Positions 49,913-58,977 of a stretch of 64,000 nucleotides of DNA are shown one piece after another. Position numbers and translations under genes: made by a program. The stretch is from Pseudoxanthomonas sp. J35 (GTDB taxonomy: Bacteria; Pseudomonadota; Gammaproteobacteria; Xanthomonadales; Xanthomonadaceae). Position 1 is the first letter of the stretch, and every line of letters starts with the position of its first letter. The DNA lies in NCBI RefSeq assembly GCF_000513995.1, contig NZ_AZVB01000002.1:1-64000 (forward strand), read 5' to 3'. The notes beneath the pieces were generated by a model. The model ran no database searches. It was not told where the DNA came from and saw nothing but the letters and a program-made list of their open reading frames with translations.

Positions 49913-51012
49913 GCGCGGTACGCACGGTCCCCGTCGGCGGCGCCCATCCCTACGCGATCGATATCGGCCCCGGCCTGCTGGGCGACGGCGCGCGGCTGGC
50001 CGCCCACGCCCGCGGGCGCCACGCCCTGCTGCTCAGCGACAGCCAGGTCGCGCCGCTGTACGCCGAGGCGGTGGCCGCGGCGCTGCGCGCGGCACGCCCG
50101 GGCCTGAAGCTGGCCACGCACGTGATCCCGGCCGGCGAATCGCACAAGACCCTGGCCACCTTCACCGGCGCGATCGAGGCGCTGGCCAACCTCGGCGCCA
50201 CCCGCGACGCGACCGTGTACGCGCTCGGCGGCGGCGTGGTCGGCGACCTGGCCGGCTTCGCCGCGGCCTGCTGGATGCGCGGCATCGACTGCGTGCAGCT
50301 GCCGACCACCCTGCTGGCGATGGTCGACTCCTCGGTCGGCGGCAAGACCGCGGTGGACATCCCGCAGGGCAAGAACCTGGTCGGCGCCTTCCATCCGCCG
50401 CGCGCGGTGATCGCCGATACCACGACCCTGCGCACCCTGCCCCCGCGCGAACTGCGCGCCGGCCTGGCCGAGGTGATCAAGTACGGCGCGATCCGCGACC
50501 CGGCGTTCTTCGAATGGCTGGAGCGCGAACACGCCGCGCTGCTGGCCGGCGACGACCGCGTCCTGGCCGAGGCGATCGCGCGCAGTTGCGAGCACAAGGC
50601 CGAAATCGTCGAACGCGATCCGCTGGAGAAGGGCGAGCGCGCCCTGCTCAACCTGGGCCACACCTTCGGCCATGCGATCGAGGCCGAGCAGGGCTATTCC
50701 GGCGGCGGCAGCGAGGCGCTGGTGCACGGCGAGGCGGTGGCGGTGGGCATGGTCCTGGCCGGACGCCTCTCGGCCCGCCTCGGCATGGCCCCGGACGCCG
50801 ACACCGACCGCCTCGAACGCCTGCTCCAGGCGTGTGGCCTGCCGACGCGGATCCCCGCCGGGCTGGCCCCCGAGGCGCTGCTGGCACGCATGCGCCTGGA
50901 CAAGAAGAACGTCGCGGGCCGCCTGCGCCTGGTCCTGTGGCATGGCCTGGGCCAGGCCGTGGTCGTCCCCGACGTGGACGAAGCCAGGGTGCTGGAGCTG
51001 CTGGCGGGCTGA
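49909..51012 (+). CDS. aroB: 3-dehydroquinate synthase
   Basis: This 367-residue NAD- and zinc-dependent enzyme makes the first carbocycle of the shikimate pathway. It shows [48 protein letters not shown] and the zinc-binding [11 protein letters not shown] and HGEAVAVGM. It ends immediately before repeat cluster 3, without a simple terminator. Confidence 0.97.
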   Translation: MSAVRTVPVGGAHPYAIDIGPGLLGDGARLAAHARGRHALLLSDSQVAPLYAEAVAAALRAARPGLKLATHVIPAGESHKTLATFTGAIEALANLGATRDATVYALGGGVVGDLAGFAAACWMRGIDCVQLPTTLLAMVDSSVGGKTAVDIPQGKNLVGAFHPPRAVIADTTTLRTLPPRELRAGLAEVIKYGAIRDPAFFEWLEREHAALLAGDDRVLAEAIARSCEHKAEIVERDPLEKGERALLNLGHTFGHAIEAEQGYSGGGSEALVHGEAVAVGMVLAGRLSARLGMAPDADTDRLERLLQACGLPTRIPAGLAPEALLARMRLDKKNVAGRLRLVLWHGLGQAVVVPDVDEARVLELLAG

Positions 51013-51164
51013 GCGGGCTGGCGGTGAAGCACAGGCGTTGGCCGGAGCCGGGACGGCGCGATGCGCCGGGAACGAACGAGGGCGCTGGCCAAGGCTCGCG
51101 CGTCGCCGTGCGCCGGGTGACTCATCGCACTGCGACCTGTCGGGTGGAGAGCTGGCTTTCCGGT

Positions 51165-51288
51165 GGCTGGCTTCGGACCGAGCCGTGGCAGCGCAGGGGC
51201 ATGTCGCATCGCGCGGTTCCGCGTCCTGCTCCAACGCGCGACCGCGGCACATCCATGTGCCGCTTGCGCCCTACCCCCGCGCTACCGC
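51165..51288 (+). repeat. Long palindromic repeat, copy C
   Basis: It shares blocks with copy A almost base for base (GCATCGCGCGGTTCCGCGTC; AACGCGCGACCGCGGCACAT; CCATGTGCCGCTTGCGCC) and has the right arm directly following (CTACCCCCGCGCTACCGCG), unlike copy A where it is displaced. Left arm and right arm pair imperfectly because the left arm has drifted. Confidence 0.7.
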
Positions 51289-51451
51289 GTCTTCTGGTGC
51301 TCTGAGGGCTTGGTTTCGATCGCCCCTCCCCCCGGGAGAGGGGCGTCTCCTCGCTCTGCCCATAGAAGCCTCGGCCTTGACCCGGCCGAGGACGCCGCCC
51401 CCCCAAGGGGTGTCATCAGCAGTCCGCGGCTGATGCGGCAAGGGGGCTGAC

Positions 51452-51500
51452 GCGGGGCGACGCGCCAACCGTCGCCAGCGCCCTGGTTCATTCCCGGCGC
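51452..51500 (-). repeat. Short repeat unit, inverted copy
   Basis: On the minus strand it reads CGCCGGGAATGAACCAGGGC, then GCTGGCGACG and GGCGCGTCGCC, the closest match to the unit consensus. Together with 51064-51113 it flanks copy C of the long repeat in opposite orientation. Confidence 0.6.
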
Positions 51501-51619
51501 GGACGGCGGCCCCGTCCGGAGCCCGCGCCCGTGCCTCCGCCTGCCCGGCAGAGCGGCCGGGCCCACAAGGCCAGCTCCCCCATACGGCCTTCCGCACCGC
51601 CACCGCTACAATGTCGGCC

Positions 51620-51880
51620 ATGCGCATCCTCCTGCAGCAGCGCCCCGCGCCGGGCGAAGCCCCCCGTTACCTGCAGCTGACCCTGCAGCCGGACCTGTTC
51701 GGCGGCTGGGAGCTGCTTCGCGAAAGCGGCCAGATCGGCGGCAAGTCGCAACTGCGACGCGAGCAGTACATGCTCCAGGAAGAGGCCACCGCCGCCTTCG
51801 AGAAGGCCCGCGACGCCCAGCTCAAGCGCGGTTTCCAGGTGATGTTCGTCAGCGGCGCCGAAGCGCCCCGCGGCGCCTGA
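51620..51880 (+). CDS. WGR-domain-like small protein
   Basis: This 86-residue protein reads as a single WGR domain: it has [20 protein letters not shown] (in place of the usual NKFYEIQL...WGR) and [25 protein letters not shown] domains bind nucleic acid ends and occur in PARPs and some nucleases; function of stand-alone bacterial copies is unknown. A TACAAT box (51607-51612) ends seven bases before ATG 51620; the in-frame ATG at 51611 overlaps that box and is rejected. It lies 36 bases before hemE. Confidence 0.75.
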   Translation: MRILLQQRPAPGEAPRYLQLTLQPDLFGGWELLRESGQIGGKSQLRREQYMLQEEATAAFEKARDAQLKRGFQVMFVSGAEAPRGA

Positions 51881-51915
51881 CGGCCACCCGCCCTTTCCCA
51901 AGTCCAAGGTTCAAC

Positions 51916-52989
51916 GTGTCCGAAACCCTCGCCAACGACCGCCTGCTGCGCGCCCTGCGCCGGCAGCCCGTGGACTGCACGCCCGTGTGGCTGATGCGCC
52001 AGGCCGGCCGCTACCTGCCGGAGTACCGCGCCACCCGCGCCGCCGCCGGCAGCTTCCTGGCCATGGCCAAGAACCCGGAGCTGGCCTGCGAGGTCACCCT
52101 GCAGCCGCTGCGCCGCTTCCCGCTCGACGCGGCGATCCTGTTCTCGGACATCCTCACCGTGCCCGACGCCATGGGCCTGGGCCTGTACTTCGCCGAAGGC
52201 GAAGGCCCGAAGTTCGAGCGCCCCATCCGCGACGAGGCCGACGTGGCCCGCCTGGCGGTGCCGGACATGGAAACCGAACTGCGCTACGTGATGGACGCGG
52301 TGCGCGTCATCCGCCGCGAACTCGCCGGTTCGGTGCCGCTGATCGGCTTCTCCGGCAGCCCCTGGACCCTGGCCTGCTACATGGTCGAGGGCGGCGGCAG
52401 CGACAACTATTCGAAGATCAAGGCGATGGCCTTCAACCGCCCGGAGCTGCTGCACCGGCTGCTGGGCGTAGTCACCGACGCGGTCATCGCCTACCTGGCC
52501 GCGCAGCGCGCCGCCGGTGCGCAGGCGCTGCAGGTGTTCGACACCTGGGGCGGCGTGCTCTCGCCGACGCTGTACCGCGAATTCTCCCTGCCCTACCTGG
52601 AGCGGATCGCGCGCGAACTGGAACGCGGCCAGAGCGACGACCGCACCCCGCTGATCCTGTTCGGCAAGGGCAACGCGCCGTATCTGGAAGCGCTGGCCGA
52701 AACCGGCACCGACGCGGTCGGCGTGGACTGGCTGGTCGACCTGGCCGAGGCCGCGCGCCGCACCGGCGGCAAGGTTGCCCTGCAGGGCAACCTCGACCCG
52801 GCCACGCTCTACGGCAGCCCCGAGGCGATCGCCCGCGAGGCCGCGCGCGTGCTCGACGACTACGCCGCCGGCAACGGCGGCTCGCGCGAGGGCCACGTGT
52901 TCAACCTGGGCCACGGCATGTCGCCGGACATGGATCCGGAACACGTGCGCGCCCTGGTCGAAGCGGTGCACGCGCACAGCGCGCGCTGA
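51916..52989 (+). CDS. hemE: Uroporphyrinogen decarboxylase
   Basis: This 357-residue enzyme decarboxylates uroporphyrinogen III to coproporphyrinogen III. It has [30 protein letters not shown] and [13 protein letters not shown] motifs. GTG start (51916) with AAGG seven bases upstream. It may be co-transcribed with the WGR-like gene. A small inverted repeat (CCGACGCCGG/CCGGCGCCGG-like) follows the stop before the converging gene. Confidence 0.96.
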   Translation: MSETLANDRLLRALRRQPVDCTPVWLMRQAGRYLPEYRATRAAAGSFLAMAKNPELACEVTLQPLRRFPLDAAILFSDILTVPDAMGLGLYFAEGEGPKFERPIRDEADVARLAVPDMETELRYVMDAVRVIRRELAGSVPLIGFSGSPWTLACYMVEGGGSDNYSKIKAMAFNRPELLHRLLGVVTDAVIAYLAAQRAAGAQALQVFDTWGGVLSPTLYREFSLPYLERIARELERGQSDDRTPLILFGKGNAPYLEALAETGTDAVGVDWLVDLAEAARRTGGKVALQGNLDPATLYGSPEAIAREAARVLDDYAAGNGGSREGHVFNLGHGMSPDMDPEHVRALVEAVHAHSAR

Positions 52990-53030
52990 GGCGCGCTTCG
53001 GCGGAACACCCGACGCCGGTCGGCGCCGGG

Positions 53031-53987
53031 TCAGCCGGTAGCGCGCAGCGGCGCCCGCGGCCGGCCGACCGGCGGCGAGCGCCGGTCCGAGTCGCCGGCC
53101 GCCGGGACCCGGTATTCGATGCGGATCTCGCGCATGTGCGGTGGCACGTCCGGTTCGATCGCCTCCGGCGCCACGCATCCCGGATACAGGGCCGCGGCCA
53201 GCTCGGTCGCCAGGCCTTCCGCGCGCGCGGCTTCGGCGCGCGCCACCTGCACGCCGGCGGCGGTGACCACCGCCGCCGTCGCCTTGCCCGGATCGCGGTA
53301 GCTGGCGAAGACCTGCGGCTCCGCCGGATCCGGCAGCACGTCGACGACTTCCAGCCGTTCCGGCAACCAGCACTCGCCGGTGCTGGCGATGCGCACCTGC
53401 GCGGCCACCTCCTCCATGAAGGCCTGCGCCTCCGCCAGCAGCGACGCCGGCGTGGCCGGGGGCGGCGCGCTCGCCCGCGCCTTGACCAGGTAGAGGTTGC
53501 GCGCGAACAGCAGCATGGCCGAAGCGCGCTGCTCGCCCGGGTATTCCAGGCCCAGGCGCCAGGCCTGCACCCGGGTTTCGCCTTCGCCCGCCAGGGCGAT
53601 CTGCTGCAGCTCGCCGAGCCGGATCTGGCGGTCGGATTCGCGGGCGGCCGCGCCGATGCTCTCGCGTTCGGCCCGCGCCACCTGGCCGAGCAGTTCCGGC
53701 GCCTGCGGGCCACCGGGGTAGAAGTAGAGGTCGAGCCAGCGCTCGCCGTCGACGTAGCGGACCGCCACGCCATAGCGCTGGTCGGGGAAGCGCTGCTCGG
53801 ACACCGCACGCCAGTCGCCCACCTGCAGCGGATACAGCACGCGGCTCTCGCTGAGCAGGCCGCCGAGCAGCAGGCCGGCGGGCAGGCCCTGTCCGCCGCT
53901 GCCGCCGTCGGGCGTATCGGCCAAGGCAGGCGCCGCCCAGCCCAGCGCGGCGGCGAACATCCATGCCGGCCAGCGTCGCGTCGTCAT
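53031..53987 (-). CDS. Uncharacterised periplasmic protein coupled to the propeller kinase
   Basis: This 318-residue protein has a signal peptide (about 1-23, MFAAALGWAAPALA) and no recognised domain. It has a beta-rich middle (YGVAVRYVDGERWLDLYFYP) and two cysteines that are far apart (ECWLP and YPGCVAP). The frame overlaps the kinase stop by 4 bases (ATGA), so both are made together. It may be a periplasmic partner or ligand-sensing helper of the kinase; that is inferred from position only. The C-terminus is arginine/proline-rich. Confidence 0.65.
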   Translation of the reverse strand: MTTRRWPAWMFAAALGWAAPALADTPDGGSGGQGLPAGLLLGGLLSESRVLYPLQVGDWRAVSEQRFPDQRYGVAVRYVDGERWLDLYFYPGGPQAPELLGQVARAERESIGAAARESDRQIRLGELQQIALAGEGETRVQAWRLGLEYPGEQRASAMLLFARNLYLVKARASAPPPATPASLLAEAQAFMEEVAAQVRIASTGECWLPERLEVVDVLPDPAEPQVFASYRDPGKATAAVVTAAGVQVARAEAARAEGLATELAAALYPGCVAPEAIEPDVPPHMREIRIEYRVPAAGDSDRRSPPVGRPRAPLRATG

Positions 53988-56900
53988 GCCTCGGCCAGCT
54001 CCGGCAGCAGGGCTTCGATCGCCGCGGCCAACATTTCACCGGTAACCGGCTTGCGCAGGAACCCGTCGAAGCCAGCGGCGCGTGCCTGGGTTTCGGCATC
54101 GGCGTCGGTGCGCGCGGTCACCGCCAGCAGCGGCTGGGCGAAGCCCTGCAGGCGCAGCTGCCGGGCCAGGGCCATGCCGTCCATGCCGGGCAGGTCCAGG
54201 TCGAGCAGGGCCAGGTCGAAGCGCGCCACCGACACGTCGGCCAGCGCGGCCAGGCCGTGCGCGGCACGGGCGACGCGATGGCCCTGCGCGCGCAGCAGGC
54301 TGGAGATCACGTCGGCGACGGTCGGATCGTCCTCGACCAGCAGCAGGTCCAGCTGCCGGCCGGCCTGGCGCGCGGGGCGCGGCGGCGCCGGCGGCGCCAC
54401 CGGCTGCGCCAGCGGCAACGGCAACTGCACGCGGAACGCGGTGCCCTGCCCGGGCGCGCTGTCGACGCTGATGCCGCCGCCCATCGCCATCGCCAGCTCC
54501 TGGCAGATCGCCAGGCCCAGGCCGCTGCCGCCGTAGCGCGCGGCGGTGCGCGCGCCCTCGGCCTGTTCGAAGCGGCGGAACAGGCGCTGCTTCTGTTCGT
54601 CGTTGAGGCCCGGCCCGGTGTCGCGCACGACGAAGCCGACCCCGCCGCCGACGCCGGCGGACACTTCCAGCGCCACCTCGCCGCGGTCGGTGAACTTCAG
54701 CGCGTTGCCCAGCAGGTTGAGCAGGATCTGGCGGACGCGGCCGGGATCGCCGCGCAGCGCCTGTGGCGCATCGGCGTCCACATGCACGTTGAAGGCCAGG
54801 CCGCGCTGTTCGGCCACCGGCCCCATCAGCGCGGCGACCTCGGCGACCAGCGCGCGCAGGTCGAAGTCCTGCGGCTCCAGCTCCAGCTTGCCGGCCTCGA
54901 TGCGGGCCAGGTCCAGCGCGTCGTTGACCAGGCGCATCAGGTGCTCGCCGGCGCGGCGGATCGATTCGACGTAGCCGCGCTGGCGCGCGTCCAGCGGCGT
55001 GGTCAGCAGCAGTTCGCTCATGCCCAGCACGCCAGTCATCGGCGTGCGCACCTCGTGGCCGAGGGTGGCCAGGAAGCGGCTCTTGGCCAGCGAGGCCTGC
55101 TCGGCCAGCTCGCGCTTGTGCACGTCCAGCTGCCACTGGCTGCGTCGGCGCAGGCGCAGGCGGTACATGCGCGCCGACCAGGCCAGCGCCAGCAGCGCGG
55201 CCGCGCCGAGCAGGGCCATGCCCCAAGGGCTGCGCCACCACGGCGGCGGCATGCTGAAGGCCAGTTCCTGCACCTCCGACCACGGCTGCCCGGGACCGGC
55301 GGCGGCCTGCAGCTGCAGCCGGTACTGGCCCGGCGGCAGGCGCGCGAACACGCGGTCGCCGCGGCCCTGGACCTCGTACCAGTCCTGCTCCAGGCCGAGC
55401 AGGCGGAAGCGGTAGCGGTTGGATTCCGGATCGTCGAAGGCGAGCAGGCGCACGGCCAGCTGCAGGTCGTGGTCGCCCGGGCGCAGCTCGAAGCCGCCCT
55501 GCACCGGCAGCTCGACCTGCGCGTCGCCGCGCATCACCTGCACCGAGTCGACCACCAGGCGCGGCGGCGGCCGCACCGGGTCGGGCATGTCCGTGTCCAG
55601 CAGCACCAGCGAGCCGTCGCCGGTGCTGCCGACCAGCACGCCGTTGCTGTCCAGCAGCAGCATGCGCTCGGTGAACTCCTGGCTGGGCAGGCCTTCGCGC
55701 ACGCCGAAGCGGCGCACCGCCGCCTCGCCGTCGCGGCCGCCGGCCGGGTCGACGCGGAACAGGCCGCGGCGGGTGGCCAGCCAGGCGCGGTGGTGGCCGT
55801 CGACCACCAGCCCGGTCGCCTCGGTCGCCGGGATGCCCTGGGCGGTGCCCAGGTGCATGCGGCGCTGCCACTGTCCGCCGTTGCGCTCCCACACTTCCAG
55901 GCCGGTGAGCCGGTGCAGCCACAACCGGTCGCTGCCGTCGAAGGCGAAGGCCAGCACCGGCTGGCCGTCGATACCGTCAGGCGCGACGAAGCTGGAGGTC
56001 GCCGGATCCCAGCGGCGCAGGCCATGTTCCACCGCGACCCACGGGCTGCCGTCCGGACCGATCCGCACCATCGCCAGGTCGGCCGCGCCCAGCCCGGGCA
56101 CGCCGGCGCGCAGCGACTCGATCACCCGCCCGGTGACCGGGTCGCGGCGTTGCAGGCCGGCGCCCGGCGAACCGAGCCAGACGCTGCCGTCCGGCGCCGA
56201 CAGCAGCCAGTTGATCGCCGCCTTCTCCAAGGTCGGGTCCTGCACCGACACGCTGTCCCAGCGCTGGATCCGGCCGGTGCCGCGTTCCATCCGGATCACG
56301 CCGGCGCCGTGGTCGGTCCAGATGTTGCCCGCGCGATCCTCCAGCACCGCGGTCGGGCGCGCTCCGTCCGGTTCGCGCACGGTGGTGACCTTGCCGGTGC
56401 GCGTGTCGAGCCATTCCAGCACCCCGGCGGTGCCGACCAGCCACACGCCGCCGTCGGTCGCGGTCGCGCCGCCGCGGTACACGCCGCCGCGCAGGCCGTG
56501 TTCGGCGTCCAGCACCGCGGTGCGGCGCCAGTCCGAACGCAGGTAGCCGAGGCCGCGCGACGGCAGCGCCACCCACAGCGCCCCGTCTTGCTGGCGCAGC
56601 AGCGCCTGCACCTGGCTGTTCACGCCCAGTACGCGCGACTGCCGGGTCACGGCGATCGGCGCGTCGTTGCCGCGCACGCGCCACAGGCCGTCGGTGGTCG
56701 CGATCCAGTAGCCGCCCTCGCCGTCGTCGCTCATCGCGGTGACGGTCCGCGAACCGTTGAACTCGGCCGCCCAGGCCGGCGTGCGCCACTGGCCATCGTC
56801 GCCGAGGCGGAACAGGCCGCGCGTGGAACCGACCCAGGTCGAATCGCCTTCGCGCCACAGCGAGACCACCGTCGCCCACGGGGTCGGCCCGGGCAGCGGC

Positions 56901-57523
56901 ATCCGCTGCACCTGCTTGCCGGCGCAGCGCACCAGCCCCTGCAAGGTGCCGACCAGGATGCCTTCGTGTTCGTCGAACGACAGCGCCAGGATCGCGCGGT
57001 CCAGCACCGCGTTCACGTCCGGATCGGAGGAGCGCAGGCGCCGCACCTGGTCCTGCGCGTCGATGCGGTACAGGCCGCCGCCGTAGGTGCCGAGCCAGAT
57101 CTCCTCGCCGCGCCCGGCGATGGCGAACACCTCGTCACTTTCCATCTGCGGGAACAGCGACTTGCGGAAATGGCGGAAGCCCTGGCGGCCGGGATCCATC
57201 ACGCTCACGCCGCCGCCTTCGCTCGCCACCCAGATGCGGTTGCGGCCGTCCACGTGCAGCGCCTGCAGCACGTTGCCGGGCAGCGAGGCCGGATCGTCCG
57301 GATCGTGCCGCCAGACGCGGAAGCCGGCGCCGTCGTAGCGCGCCAGGCCGTCCCAGGTAGCCGCCCACAGGAAGCCGTCATGGTCGAGGGCCAGCGCCGG
57401 CACGGTGGTGGCCGGCAGGCCGTCGGCCGGACCGAGCACGCGGAAGCGCGGGACTTCGGGCACGGCGGCGCTGGCGGTCGCGGCGACCACCAGCAGCACG
57501 CACAGCCAAAGCGCACGCAACAT
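53984..57523 (-). CDS. Hybrid sensor kinase with two-component-regulator propellers, Y_Y_Y and REC
   Basis: This 1179-residue protein has a signal peptide (1-19), two stacked seven-bladed propellers made of Reg_prop repeats (about 35-650; DHDGFLWAATWDGLARYDG type units), a Y_Y_Y domain (about 665-755), one membrane helix (about 768-788), HisKA with His823 in GHEVRTPMTG, a HATPase domain (about 930-1040) and a REC domain with Asp1108 (LLDLDLPGMDG). It lacks a DNA-binding part, so it must pass phosphate to another protein. Sugars or other polymers are typical ligands for this architecture. AGGAGG lies six bases before ATG 57523. Confidence 0.92.
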   Translation of the reverse strand: MLRALWLCVLLVVAATASAAVPEVPRFRVLGPADGLPATTVPALALDHDGFLWAATWDGLARYDGAGFRVWRHDPDDPASLPGNVLQALHVDGRNRIWVASEGGGVSVMDPGRQGFRHFRKSLFPQMESDEVFAIAGRGEEIWLGTYGGGLYRIDAQDQVRRLRSSDPDVNAVLDRAILALSFDEHEGILVGTLQGLVRCAGKQVQRMPLPGPTPWATVVSLWREGDSTWVGSTRGLFRLGDDGQWRTPAWAAEFNGSRTVTAMSDDGEGGYWIATTDGLWRVRGNDAPIAVTRQSRVLGVNSQVQALLRQQDGALWVALPSRGLGYLRSDWRRTAVLDAEHGLRGGVYRGGATATDGGVWLVGTAGVLEWLDTRTGKVTTVREPDGARPTAVLEDRAGNIWTDHGAGVIRMERGTGRIQRWDSVSVQDPTLEKAAINWLLSAPDGSVWLGSPGAGLQRRDPVTGRVIESLRAGVPGLGAADLAMVRIGPDGSPWVAVEHGLRRWDPATSSFVAPDGIDGQPVLAFAFDGSDRLWLHRLTGLEVWERNGGQWQRRMHLGTAQGIPATEATGLVVDGHHRAWLATRRGLFRVDPAGGRDGEAAVRRFGVREGLPSQEFTERMLLLDSNGVLVGSTGDGSLVLLDTDMPDPVRPPPRLVVDSVQVMRGDAQVELPVQGGFELRPGDHDLQLAVRLLAFDDPESNRYRFRLLGLEQDWYEVQGRGDRVFARLPPGQYRLQLQAAAGPGQPWSEVQELAFSMPPPWWRSPWGMALLGAAALLALAWSARMYRLRLRRRSQWQLDVHKRELAEQASLAKSRFLATLGHEVRTPMTGVLGMSELLLTTPLDARQRGYVESIRRAGEHLMRLVNDALDLARIEAGKLELEPQDFDLRALVAEVAALMGPVAEQRGLAFNVHVDADAPQALRGDPGRVRQILLNLLGNALKFTDRGEVALEVSAGVGGGVGFVVRDTGPGLNDEQKQRLFRRFEQAEGARTAARYGGSGLGLAICQELAMAMGGGISVDSAPGQGTAFRVQLPLPLAQPVAPPAPPRPARQAGRQLDLLLVEDDPTVADVISSLLRAQGHRVARAAHGLAALADVSVARFDLALLDLDLPGMDGMALARQLRLQGFAQPLLAVTARTDADAETQARAAGFDGFLRKPVTGEMLAAAIEALLPELAEA

Positions 57524-57601
57524 CGTCGCCTCCTGCTCCCCGGCCCGAATCGTCGCAACGCATCGTTGCAGGCGCAAGCCACGGCCGTCGCCGACCGGGC
57601 C

Positions 57602-57613
57602 TAGAATGCGGCC
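57602..57613 (+). promoter_or_regulatory. TAGAAT -10 box of the first YceI gene (near-leaderless)
   Basis: TAGAAT at 57602-57607 ends six bases before the ATG at 57614. The divergent kinase ATG is 79 bases away on the other strand. Confidence 0.5.
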
Positions 57614-58402
57614 ATGATCCCACTCCCCGCGCCCGCCTGCCCGTCGCCCTGCCGCCGCGTGCTCCGCCGGCTGCTGGCCCTGGTGGTGATGACACCGCTG
57701 ACATCGCTCCCGGCGTCCGCCGCCACCGCGCGCTACGAACTGGACCCGGTGCACACCCGGGTGCTGTTCGCGGTGTCGCATGCCGGCTACTCGCAGGCGC
57801 TGGGCACGGTGTCCGGCAGCCGGGGCACGCTGGAGTTCGATCCGGAGGACTGGAGCAGCGCGCGTCTGGACGTGAGCGTGCCGCTGCAGCGGGTGGACCT
57901 GGGCGACGAAGGCTGGAACCGTGCCACCCTCGCCCGCAACCTGCTTGACGCCGGGCGCTGGCCCGAGGCGCGCTTTGTCTCCACCCGGGTCGAACCGCTG
58001 GCCGCGGACCGCTTCATCGTGCACGGCCAGCTGACCCTTCGCGGCGTCACCCGCGAGGTGCCGCTGGAGGTGAGGTTCAATTCGTTGCACCGGCACCCGA
58101 TGCCGCCGTTCCGCCGCACTGCCGGGTTCAGCGCCCACGCGCGCCTGAGCCGCGCCGCCTTCGGCATCGACGCGTGGCCGAACGTGATCGGCGACGAGGT
58201 GGAACTGCGCATCGAAGCCGAAGCGGTACGCGCGCGCGGCGCCGGCGACGCGGCCGATGATCCCGACACCCTTCCGGACGCGGAGCCGGGCGACGATGTC
58301 GAAGCCGTTCCAGGCGAGGCCATGCCGGCAACTGTGCCACCCGGAGCCGCCACCGATCCCGCCGCCACCGGCACCGAACGCCACGAGAACGAACCCGCAT
58401 GA
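57614..58402 (+). CDS. YceI-family lipid-binding protein (1) with acidic tail
   Basis: This 262-residue periplasmic protein has a signal peptide (about 15-38) and a YceI lipocalin-like barrel (about 40-215; YELDPVHTRVLFAVSHAGYS start). YceI proteins bind polyisoprenoids such as octaprenyl or ubiquinone-like molecules. The last ~50 residues are acidic and low-complexity (DDPDTLPDAEPGDDVEAVPG), absent from the second copy. It overlaps the cytochrome gene by 4 bases. Confidence 0.88.
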   Translation: MIPLPAPACPSPCRRVLRRLLALVVMTPLTSLPASAATARYELDPVHTRVLFAVSHAGYSQALGTVSGSRGTLEFDPEDWSSARLDVSVPLQRVDLGDEGWNRATLARNLLDAGRWPEARFVSTRVEPLAADRFIVHGQLTLRGVTREVPLEVRFNSLHRHPMPPFRRTAGFSAHARLSRAAFGIDAWPNVIGDEVELRIEAEAVRARGAGDAADDPDTLPDAEPGDDVEAVPGEAMPATVPPGAATDPAATGTERHENEPA

Positions 58403-58977
58403 GCCCGAAGAACCTCGAACGCTGGGGCACCGTCAGCCAGCTGCTGCACTGGACCATCGCCGTGCTGATCCTGTGCATCGGCGTGGTCGGGCTGGTGATG
58501 GGCGAACTGCCGCGTTCGCCGAAGTACTTCTGGGTCTACACCGCGCACAAGTCGCTGGGCATCACCGTGCTGGCGCTGGTGGTGGCGCGCATCGGCTGGC
58601 GCCTGTACGCCGGCGCGCCGGCGCCGGTGCCGGGAACGCCGCGCTGGCAGCGGCAGCTGGCCACGCTGACCCACGGCGCGATCTACCTGCTGATCCTGGC
58701 GGTGCCGCTGTCCGGCTGGCTGTACGACTCGGCCAGCGGACTTCGCCCGTTCCGCTGGTTCGGGCTGGTCGCAGTGCCCAAGCTGGTCGCCCCTGACCAC
58801 GCGCTGGCCGAAACCGCCAACAGCGCGCACGAACTGCTGTTCTGGGTGCTGATGGCGCTGGTCGCCGCGCACGCAGCGGCGGCGCTCTACCACCATTTCG
58901 TCCAGCGCGACGCCACCCTGGCGCGGATGCTGCCGCGCGGCTGGATTTCCGTTCCCCGATCCGAGGATCCACGATGA
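58399..58977 (+). CDS. Cytochrome b561 (di-heme, YodB/CybB type)
   Basis: This 192-residue four-helix membrane cytochrome has heme-ligand histidines in VSQLLHWTIAV, YTAHKSLGITV and the two in AHAAAALYHHF. It accepts electrons from the quinone pool in related systems. It is sandwiched between two YceI genes with ATGA overlaps on both sides. Confidence 0.92.
   Translation: MSPKNLERWGTVSQLLHWTIAVLILCIGVVGLVMGELPRSPKYFWVYTAHKSLGITVLALVVARIGWRLYAGAPAPVPGTPRWQRQLATLTHGAIYLLILAVPLSGWLYDSASGLRPFRWFGLVAVPKLVAPDHALAETANSAHELLFWVLMALVAAHAAAALYHHFVQRDATLARMLPRGWISVPRSEDPR

Larger units (their letters stand above)
51013..51606. other. Repeat cluster 3 (gene-free, about 594 bp)
   Basis: No gene is supported. 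It contains a short repeat unit (51064-51113), the long palindromic repeat copy C (51165-51288), a G/C hairpin (51323-51344), CCTCGGCC/GGCCGAGG (51369-51391) and CATCAGC/GCTGATG (51415-51436) hairpins and an inverted short unit (51452-51500). The same block order as cluster 1 and, inverted, cluster 2 argues for a shared origin. Confidence 0.7.

Noticed and set aside
51163-51450. Short open frames in the gap after aroB and similar ones at 16741-16977 and 27183-27521
   Set aside because: They translate the intergenic repeats; near-identical peptides appear wherever a repeat occurs, without ribosome sites.
53963-57604. 1213-residue open frame on the plus strand
   Set aside because: It is antisense to the propeller kinase, whose domains and catalytic residues are unmistakable; the frame is an effect of extreme GC content at codon third positions.
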